NCBI GenBank assembly: GCA_035275845.1
Contig: DATEMD010000217.1
Location: forward strand, 1 to 6,532
Origin: REEB95 sp035275845
GTDB lineage: Bacteria; Pseudomonadota; Alphaproteobacteria; ATCC43930; CGMCC-115725
Reading direction: 5' to 3'
DNA: 6,532 bases
How positions within the stretch are numbered: the first letter of the stretch is position 1; every line of letters starts with the position of its first letter. A model generated the notes under the pieces. The model saw only the letters and a program-made list of their open reading frames with translations, did not search any database and was not told the origin of the DNA. Of the stretch, positions 1 to 5,345 are shown one piece after another. The position numbers and the translations under genes were made by a program.

Positions 1-1
1 C

Positions 2-649
2 CCGGTGCAGTTCAACGTCACGGTGACCTTCGCCGACGAGGGCGGCAAGACTCGCCTTGTCTGGCGCAACATATTCCCGAGTGTCGCCGAGCGCGACCGC
101 ATCGTTCGCGAATACGGCGCGGAGGAGGGACTCAAGCAGACGGTTGGCCGCTTGGCCGAGCACGTCGAACGGATCACGGCCGTCAGGAAGGGTGTGCCAG
201 ATCTGGTCATCACCCGCATCTTCGATGCGCCGCGCGAACTGGTCTTCTCGCTGTGGACCGACCCGAAGCACGTAGCAGAATGGTGGGGGCCGCGTGGCTT
301 CGCCGCTAGGGTGCATGAATTGGACGCGCGACCCGGCGGCGCCATGCGCATCGAGATGTGTGCGCCCGATGGGCGCGTCTATCCGATGAGCGGCAAATTC
401 GAAGAGCTTGTCACGCCGGAACGATTGGTCTTCATCAGCGGCGCCTTGGACGAAAAGGGAAAGCCGCTGTTCGAGGTCCGCACCACCGTGCTGTTCGAAA
501 ACGTGGGCGGTAAAACCCGCCTGACAATGCGTGCGTCGGTGACTATGCAGACGGATGCGGCGCCGCCGTACATTGCGGGCATGAACGAGGGCTGGAGTCA
601 GACGCTCGACCGGCTTGCCGAGCGCGTCGCGGCGGTGCGCGTCGGGTGA
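2..649 (+). CDS. Tandem AHSA1/SRPBCC-domain protein, 5' end outside window
   Basis: The reading frame is already open at the left edge, so the true start lies upstream; the GTG at 5 (residue 1 below) is probably internal. Residues 2-57 look like the last third of an AHSA1-type SRPBCC domain: a VTVTF strand, GGKTRL turn, FPS/AERD stretch and a final amphipathic helix (EGLKQTVGRLAEHV). Residues 66-212 form a complete second domain with the family's hallmarks: ITRIFDAPRELVF, the WTDP and WWGPRGF motifs, a second GGKTRL turn and a C-terminal helix containing GW and LDRLAE. The SRPBCC fold makes a deep hydrophobic pocket; members bind lipids or small molecules, or act like the Hsp90 activator Aha1, and bacterial ones are often found beside ArsR-type regulators. 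No substrate can be inferred here. No signal peptide is visible in the part present, so it is probably cytoplasmic. Two domains in one chain is less common than the single-domain form of about 150 residues. Confidence 0.88.
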   Translation, partial: PVQFNVTVTFADEGGKTRLVWRNIFPSVAERDRIVREYGAEEGLKQTVGRLAEHVERITAVRKGVPDLVITRIFDAPRELVFSLWTDPKHVAEWWGPRGFAARVHELDARPGGAMRIEMCAPDGRVYPMSGKFEELVTPERLVFISGALDEKGKPLFEVRTTVLFENVGGKTRLTMRASVTMQTDAAPPYIAGMNEGWSQTLDRLAERVAAVRVG

Positions 650-654
650 CGGCG

Positions 655-1800
655 TTAGCCGGCGATGGCGACGCCGATCAGCCGGCCGATGCCGTACGTT
701 ACGGCGGCGGCGGCGAGTCCGATCGCCAGCTGGCGTGCGCCCGAAAACAACACGCCGCGGCCGGTGAACAGCGAGGTGCCGGCGCCAATCAGGAACATCA
801 CGGCGCCGCTCAGCGCCGCGCCCACCCAGACCGCCTGATTTCCACCCAGGACGGCAAAGGGCAGGATCGGCATCGCTGCGCCGCTGGCGAACAGCAGGAA
901 CGAGGTCCCCGCCGCGACCCATGCCGAGCCGCCGAGTTCGTTCGGATCAATGCCGAGCTCTTCACGCGCCAGCGTGTCGAGCGCGGCGCCCTTGTCGCCG
1001 ATGATGCGTTCCGACAGCAGTTTCGCCTGGTGTTCGGACAGGCCTTTGGCCTGGTAGATGAGCGCCAGTTCCTCTTTCTCCTCTTCGGGGAACGTGCGCA
1101 GTTCTTCGGCTTCGACGTCGATTTGCGCCTGCGCCAATTCGCGCGCGCTGTTGACCGACAGCCATTCGCCCATCGCCATCGAACATGCGCCGGCGATCAA
1201 TCCGGCCATGCCCGTGACCAGAACGGCGTGGCTGCTGAGGTTGGCGCCAGCGACACCGGCGATCAGGCTCAGGTTCGACACCAGCCCGTCATTGGCGCCG
1301 AGCACGGCGGCGCGCAGGGCATTGCTGCCGCCGCGGTGGCGACCTTCGATTTGCGCCAGTTCATTGCCGCTCAGGCCGCCGCGCGGCGGTTGCGCCAGCG
1401 CTTGAACGATGCGCGCGTGCGAACGCTCGTCCGCCGGCAGGCCGGCCGCCGCCGCTTCCGGTTGTGTGTCGTATTGCGTCACGTCGCTGCGCTCGAGCGT
1501 ATCGACGATCGGCAGTACCGTCTCGGTGCCGAACCGCCGCGCCAGCCACGCCAACACACGCGACCGTATACCCGGACGCAGCCGACCGGTGCGACCACCA
1601 GCGCCGGCGATCCGCCGCATCCAGAATTCGGCGTGCGCTTCCTCAACGCCGGCGAGGCGACGATAGATTTGTTTCAGTTTCGTGTCGGGCTCGGCGTCGG
1701 CGAGCGCGCGATAGAGTGCGGCGCTGTCGACTTCGCCTTGCAGGTTGCGGCGGTAGCGCCCGAGATTACCGGAGCGGCCGGCGGTCTTTGCCTTTTTCAC
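655..1800 (-). CDS. Ferritin-like domain fused to VIT1/CCC1 iron/manganese transporter
   Basis: This 381-residue protein has two parts. Residues about 13-135 form a ferritin-like (rubrerythrin-type) four-helix domain with likely di-iron ligands E23, E53/H56 (ExxH), E93 or E103, and E125/H128 (ExxH). Residues about 160-381 are a VIT1/CCC1 transporter: the motif GANDGLVSNLSLIAGVAGA at 168-186, then GACSMAMGEWLSVNSARE at 204-221, an acidic cytoplasmic metal-binding segment (about 222-285, rich in Glu), and three further membrane helices near 294-313, 325-347 and 356-378. VIT1/CCC1 proteins move Fe2+ or Mn2+ out of the cytosol; in the related MbfA proteins of rhizobia a ferritin-like domain is fused to the same carrier and the protein exports iron. 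Export of excess iron or manganese across the inner membrane is the likely role (inferred). The start is GTG at 1800: no ATG, GTG or TTG occurs in frame between it and an upstream TAA, and no Shine-Dalgarno sequence precedes it. It faces the preceding gene tail to tail. I see no clear Fur or Irr box. Confidence 0.93.
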   Translation of the reverse strand: MKKAKTAGRSGNLGRYRRNLQGEVDSAALYRALADAEPDTKLKQIYRRLAGVEEAHAEFWMRRIAGAGGRTGRLRPGIRSRVLAWLARRFGTETVLPIVDTLERSDVTQYDTQPEAAAAGLPADERSHARIVQALAQPPRGGLSGNELAQIEGRHRGGSNALRAAVLGANDGLVSNLSLIAGVAGANLSSHAVLVTGMAGLIAGACSMAMGEWLSVNSARELAQAQIDVEAEELRTFPEEEKEELALIYQAKGLSEHQAKLLSERIIGDKGAALDTLAREELGIDPNELGGSAWVAAGTSFLLFASGAAMPILPFAVLGGNQAVWVGAALSGAVMFLIGAGTSLFTGRGVLFSGARQLAIGLAAAAVTYGIGRLIGVAIAG

Positions 1801-1807
1801 GGCGGCG

Positions 1808-1813
1808 ATTATA
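1808..1813 (-). promoter_or_regulatory. -10 element of the ferritin-like/CCC1 gene, probable leaderless start
   Basis: Read on the minus strand this is a perfect TATAAT. It ends 7 bases before the GTG start codon at 1800, so transcription would begin on or within one or two bases of the start codon. There is no purine-rich ribosome-binding sequence in the intervening bases, which agrees with a leaderless mRNA. The -35 region is weak: with a 16-17 base spacer the best match is around 1830-1836 (TTTCTG/CTTTCT). The assignment rests on the -10 match and position only. Confidence 0.5.
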
Positions 1814-1940
1814 GCCCGGCCGGCAGCGGCAGAAAGTGTGGCCGAAATGTCATTGCCGGCGGGTTAGACGATTGCGAGGGTTCGACCCTGGTGCATAGCT
1901 GGGCTGCGATATTTCGGCGAGCGGATCCTGTCATCGATTT

Positions 1941-1975
1941 TATAATTTGATACTATCGATCGATAGACATAAAGC
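1941..1975 (+). promoter_or_regulatory. Promoter region of the TetR-led efflux operon
   Basis: This is the most AT-rich stretch of the window and lies just upstream of the TetR start at 1984. Two readings are possible. First, TTGATA at 1947-1952 (five of six matches to TTGACA) is the -35, with a weak -10 at 1968-1973 (CATAAA, spacer 15) or 1970-1975 (TAAAGC, spacer 17). Second, TATAAT at 1941-1946 is the -10, without a recognisable -35. In the first case the palindrome at 1953-1966 fills the spacer; in the second it covers the transcription start. Either arrangement suits repression by the adjacent regulator. The exact start point cannot be decided from sequence. Confidence 0.5.
1953..1966. 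promoter_or_regulatory. 14-base perfect palindrome, candidate TetR operator
   Basis: CTATCGATCGATAG is its own reverse complement. It lies 17 bases upstream of the TetR start codon, inside the only plausible promoter of the operon. TetR-family dimers typically bind short inverted repeats in their own promoters, so autoregulation of the repressor and the efflux genes behind it is the natural reading (inference). The symmetry does not extend directly beyond 14 bases, although a TTT/AAA match recurs further out (1946-1948 against 1971-1973). I saw no second copy of it elsewhere in the window. Confidence 0.6.
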
Positions 1976-1983
1976 TGAGCCTT

Positions 1984-2697
1984 ATGCTTGCACCTGAAAT
2001 CGCCGCGCCTCGCGGCGCGCGCCGCAGCACTGTTTCGGCGCGCGGCGCCGACACCCGCCGCCGCCTGATCGAGACCGCGATCGAGGTTTTCGCGACCCAT
2101 GGCTATGACGGCACCAGCACGCGGCTGCTGGCGGAGCGCGCCGGCGTCAACCTGCCGGCGATCCAATATCATTTCGGCAGCAAGGAAGGGCTTTACCGGG
2201 CGGTCGTCGGCTATTTCGCCGACTACATCGAACAGCAGATGGCGCCGGTCGGCGCGCGGGTGAAGGTGGCATTCGCCGGTGGCAAGCCGTCGCGCGGCGC
2301 GGCGCTGCGTCTTCTGCTCGAGTTGCTTGAGGAATTCGTCGCACTGGTGTTCGAAGGCGGCGACGGCGACACGCGCGCCAGCGTCGAAAGCCGCAAGCTG
2401 TTCATCGCGCGCGCCGAGGTCGAGCGTTCGGCGGCGCTCGAATCCCTCTACGCCACCATGCGGCGCTGCGTCGGCGAGCCGTGCGCGACGCTGGTGGCGC
2501 GCCTTATCGGCCGCTCGCTCAAGGACGAACAGACCTGGCTGCGCACGGCCGCGATCCTCGGCCAGGCGACGGTGTTCTGCAACAAGCCGGCCGCGCGCAC
2601 GCTGCACTGGCGCAGCATGGATCGCACGCGGGTGCGGGCGGTGCAGCGCGTGGTCTGCGCGCACACCCGGGCGATTTTCGCGGGAGCCGGTCGATGA
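1984..2697 (+). CDS. TetR-family repressor, CecR/DUF1956 type
   Basis: This 237-residue protein has a TetR N-terminal DNA-binding domain at about residues 23-72: helix RRRLIETAIEVFATHGYDGT, then the turn and recognition helix ending in the hallmark YHFGSKEGLY (62-71). The C-terminal ligand-binding and dimerisation part contains a KLFIAR segment (138-143) resembling DUF1956 regulators such as E. coli CecR, which controls an efflux transporter. The first 22 residues are a basic, Ala/Arg-rich extension. The ATG at 1984 is preceded only by a weak GAG at 1977-1979, so initiation may be weak or near-leaderless. The stop codon overlaps the next start by ATGA, and the three following genes run in the same direction, so it probably represses its own operon through the palindrome upstream. 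The inducing ligand is unknown, but is likely a pump substrate. The length is normal to slightly long for the family. Confidence 0.92.
   Translation: MLAPEIAAPRGARRSTVSARGADTRRRLIETAIEVFATHGYDGTSTRLLAERAGVNLPAIQYHFGSKEGLYRAVVGYFADYIEQQMAPVGARVKVAFAGGKPSRGAALRLLLELLEEFVALVFEGGDGDTRASVESRKLFIARAEVERSAALESLYATMRRCVGEPCATLVARLIGRSLKDEQTWLRTAAILGQATVFCNKPAARTLHWRSMDRTRVRAVQRVVCAHTRAIFAGAGR
2001..2017 (+). repeat. GC-only hairpin at the start of the TetR coding sequence
   Basis: CGCCGCG (2001-2007) and CGCGGCG (2011-2017) are exact reverse complements separated by CCT. This gives a seven-pair all-GC stem beginning 17 bases after the start ATG. A competing perfect 14-base palindrome, GCGGCGCGCGCCGC, occupies 2012-2025. 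Such structures arise often by chance in GC-rich coding DNA encoding Ala and Arg, but the place is one where mRNA folding can affect initiation. No function is established. Confidence 0.35.
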
Positions 2698-4163
2698 GCC
2701 GCCGCCTGTTGGCCGTCGTCGCGGCGCTGGCGCTCGCGTCGTGCGCGGTCGGTCCCGATTTCAAGCCGCCCGCGGCGCCTGCCGATGCGGGCTACACGCC
2801 GGAAAAGCTCGCCGACACGACGGCGACCGACGTCGCCGGTGGTGCTGCGCAGCATTTCAACGCCGGCGAAGACATTCCCGGCGAGTGGTGGAGCCTGTTC
2901 CATTCGCCGGCGCTCGATACGCTGGTGAAAGAGTCGTTGGCGCACAATCCCAATATCACTGCGGCGCAGGCGTCGCTGCGCCAGGCGCACGAGAACACGC
3001 TGGCGACCGAAGGCGGGTTCTTCCCGACCATCGGCGCCGAGTTCACCCATCAGCGCGAAAAGTTCAGCGGTGCGGCATTCGGTCAGCCCCAGGAAAAGGG
3101 CTTCCTCAGCCTCAACACCGGCGAGGTCGTTGTCGGTTACTCGCCCGACGTCTTCGGCGGCACGCGCCGTCAGGTCGAGGAGTCGGAAGCCGCCGAAACC
3201 TTCCAGCGTTTCCAGCTTGAAGCGGCTTATCTGACTCTGACCTCGAACGTGGTGGCCGCGGCGGTGCAGGAGGCTAGCCTGCGCGCCCAGATCGCCGCGA
3301 CCCAGGACATTGTCAAAGCCGAAAGCGATCTGCTCGAGCTGCTGAATCACCAATTCCAGCTCGGTGCCGTGGCGCGTAGCGCGGTGCTTCAGCAAACGGC
3401 GACATTGGCGCAGGAAAAGGCGACGCTACCGCCGTTGCAGAAGCAGCTGGCGCAGCAGCGCGACCGCATTGCCGCACTCGCCGGCCGCTTCCCCAATCAA
3501 CCACCGGGTCAGACCTTCGAGCTCGCGGCGCTGACGCTGCCACAGGCGCTGCCGGTCAGCCTGCCGTCGCGGCTGGTCGAGCAGCGCCCCGACGTGCGCG
3601 CCGCCGAGGCGACACTGCATCAGGCGAGTGCCGATATCGGCGTTAAGACCGCCGCCATGCTGCCGCAGTTCAATCTCACCGGCGACATCGGCACCGAGGC
3701 GGCCAAGCTCGGCAACTTGTTCACGCCCGGCACCGGCATCTGGAGCCTCGCGGCCGGCGTGACGCAGCCGCTGTTCCACGGCGGCGTGCTGCTGCACGAG
3801 AAGCGCGCCGCCGAGGCGGCGTACGACGCGGCCGCGGCGCAGTATCGCAGCACCGTGCTGTCGGCGTTCCAGAATGTCGCCGACACGTTACGCGCGCTGC
3901 AGGCCGACGCCGATGCCCTGCAAGCCGACAGCGCCGCGGAGCGTTCGGCCAATGAAAACCTGAGCCTGGCGCGCGATCAATATCGCCTCGGCGCGGTCAG
4001 CCTCATCGAACTGCTCAATGCCGAGACCACCTATGAGCAAGCGCGGATCGCCCTCGTCCAGGCGCAGGCCGCCCGCTATGCCGATACCGCCGCGCTGTTC
4101 GAGGCGCTGGGCGGCGGCTGGTGGCACCGTTCGGACGTCGCCCAGAATCAAACCCAGGACTGA
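2694..4163 (+). CDS. NodT-family outer-membrane efflux lipoprotein
   Basis: The 489-residue product is the outer-membrane channel of a tripartite efflux pump (TolC/OprM superfamily, NodT branch). The ATG at 2694 was chosen because it overlaps the TetR stop (ATGA), has a GGGAG ribosome site at 2682-2686 with a 7-base gap, and opens a lipoprotein signal peptide; the frame is open further upstream but that part is the TetR gene read out of frame. The signal peptide has two Arg at 3-4, a hydrophobic core and the lipobox LASC with lipidated Cys17; +2 is Ala, compatible with outer-membrane sorting. CAVGPDFKPP is typical of the family. Two related halves are visible, each with an (F/Y)xLGAV motif (221-226 and 430-434) leading into a helix. 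Other landmarks are LVEQRPDVRAAEATL (294-308), QPLFHGG (359-364 region) and EALGGGWW near the end. The length is normal. It would form a trimeric barrel and periplasmic tunnel docking onto the adaptor encoded next. Confidence 0.95.
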   Translation: MSRRLLAVVAALALASCAVGPDFKPPAAPADAGYTPEKLADTTATDVAGGAAQHFNAGEDIPGEWWSLFHSPALDTLVKESLAHNPNITAAQASLRQAHENTLATEGGFFPTIGAEFTHQREKFSGAAFGQPQEKGFLSLNTGEVVVGYSPDVFGGTRRQVEESEAAETFQRFQLEAAYLTLTSNVVAAAVQEASLRAQIAATQDIVKAESDLLELLNHQFQLGAVARSAVLQQTATLAQEKATLPPLQKQLAQQRDRIAALAGRFPNQPPGQTFELAALTLPQALPVSLPSRLVEQRPDVRAAEATLHQASADIGVKTAAMLPQFNLTGDIGTEAAKLGNLFTPGTGIWSLAAGVTQPLFHGGVLLHEKRAAEAAYDAAAAQYRSTVLSAFQNVADTLRALQADADALQADSAAERSANENLSLARDQYRLGAVSLIELLNAETTYEQARIALVQAQAARYADTAALFEALGGGWWHRSDVAQNQTQD

Positions 4164-4166
4164 GCC

Positions 4167-5342
4167 ATGCCGTTCGACCCACGCGACGTGACACAACGCA
4201 TCCGCGGCCCTCTCGCCAAGCGCATGATCATCATGCTCGCCCTGGCGGCCGTCGTGCTGATCATCATCTTCGGCTACGAAGCCTTCAAGTCGTACATGAT
4301 CAGCAAATTCATGCGTTCCTTCGCCAATCCGCCGCAGACCGTGTCAACGATTGTCGCGACGACGCAGGAGTGGCAGCCGACGACGACCGCCGTCGGTTCG
4401 TTGCGCGCGGTCAACGGCGCGGATCTGTCGCTCGAAGTCGCGGGCGTCGTCGACAAACTCTACTTCGATTCTGGCAACGACGTTTCCGCCGGGACGGTGC
4501 TGATGACGTTGCGGTCGGACGACGACGTCGCGAAACTGCACGCGCTTCAGGCGACCGCCGAACTCGATGCGATCAACCTGGCGCGCGACGAAAAGCAGCT
4601 CAAGGTCAATGCGGTCAGCAAGGCGCAGGTCGACACCGATTCTGCGACGTTGCGCAACGCCCAGGCCCAGGTCGCCGAGCAGCAAGCGGTGGTCGACAAA
4701 AAGACATTGCGGGCGCCGTTTGCCGGGCATCTCGGCATCCGCGCCGTCGACGTCGGCCAATACTTGAATGCGGGCACGACGATCGTGACGCTCCAGGCGC
4801 TCGACCCGATCTATGTCGATTTCACCTTGCCGCAACAGGCGCTGTCGGAAATCCGCGAAGGCCAGTTGATGACGGCGACGGTCGACACCTTCCCGGACCA
4901 GAACTTCGTCGGCAAAATTACGGCGATCAATCCGCAGGTCGATGTCGCGACGCGCAATGTCAGTGTGCGCGCGACGCTCGCCAATCCTGACCATCTGTTG
5001 CTGCCCGGCATGTACGCCAAGGTGACGATCGACGTCGGCTCCGAAGAGCGTTACGTCACGTTGCCGCAAACGGCGGTCATCTATAACCCGTACGGCAACA
5101 CAGTTTATCTGCTGCAGGACAAGGGCAAGGACGCCCAGGGCCATCCGCTGCTCCAAGCGCAACAGGCCTTCGTCACCACCGGCCCGACGCGCGGCGATCA
5201 GGTCGCGATTCTCAAGGGCGTCGACGCCGGCGCCACGGTGGTCACCGCGGGCCAGATGAAACTGCGCAACGGCTCGCCAGTGATCGTCAACAACTCGGTC
5301 CTGCCGGCCAACAGTCCCAATCCGCATCCGCAGGAAGAGTAG
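4167..5342 (+). CDS. RND efflux periplasmic adaptor (membrane fusion protein)
   Basis: This 391-residue HlyD/AcrA-type adaptor links the inner-membrane pump to the outer-membrane channel. A short N-terminal cytoplasmic tail (1-19) is followed by a hydrophobic segment (about 20-37) with no lipobox or obvious cleavage site, so it is probably anchored by an uncleaved helix. Then come the lipoyl half-domains (about 84-117 and 180-211, including LRAPFAGHLGIRAVDVGQYLN), separated by a short alpha-hairpin (118-179, rich in Ala, Gln, Lys, Asp). The beta-barrel domain (about 213-290) has the family signatures LDPIYVDFTLPQQ and LLLPGMYAKV, and a membrane-proximal domain (about 296-376) begins VTLPQTAV. 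The Pro/Asn-rich tail looks unstructured. The start at 4167 has AGGA at 4156-4159 with a 7-base gap and lies three bases after the previous stop, implying co-transcription. The hairpin is shorter than in AcrA/MexA; that length is a visual estimate. Confidence 0.95.
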   Translation: MPFDPRDVTQRIRGPLAKRMIIMLALAAVVLIIIFGYEAFKSYMISKFMRSFANPPQTVSTIVATTQEWQPTTTAVGSLRAVNGADLSLEVAGVVDKLYFDSGNDVSAGTVLMTLRSDDDVAKLHALQATAELDAINLARDEKQLKVNAVSKAQVDTDSATLRNAQAQVAEQQAVVDKKTLRAPFAGHLGIRAVDVGQYLNAGTTIVTLQALDPIYVDFTLPQQALSEIREGQLMTATVDTFPDQNFVGKITAINPQVDVATRNVSVRATLANPDHLLLPGMYAKVTIDVGSEERYVTLPQTAVIYNPYGNTVYLLQDKGKDAQGHPLLQAQQAFVTTGPTRGDQVAILKGVDAGATVVTAGQMKLRNGSPVIVNNSVLPANSPNPHPQEE

Positions 5343-5345
5343 GCG

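Noticed and set aside
1877..1889. AGGGT-TCG-ACCCT hairpin resembling a tRNA T-arm or terminator stem
   Set aside because: No acceptor, anticodon or D-arm can be paired around it, there is no T-tract after it, and five pairs are too few to support a tRNA remnant, attachment site or terminator.
1841..1918. Inverted repeat GCCGAAAT (1841-1848) / ATTTCGGC (1911-1918) in the intergenic region
   Set aside because: Only eight bases per arm with a spacer of 62 bases and no extension; easily a chance match and not linked to either promoter.
646..1950. Long plus-strand open frame antisense to the ferritin-like/CCC1 gene
   Set aside because: The translation is Arg/Gln/Ala/Asp-rich low-complexity with no recognisable fold, and the minus-strand gene is a clear family member. 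It is a GC-rich shadow frame.
2448..3395. Minus-strand open frame across the TetR/outer-membrane gene junction, and a plus-frame alternative at 2279-3220
   Set aside because: Both are compositionally biased shadows of the TetR and NodT-family genes, which have clear motifs and ribosome-site spacing in their own frames.
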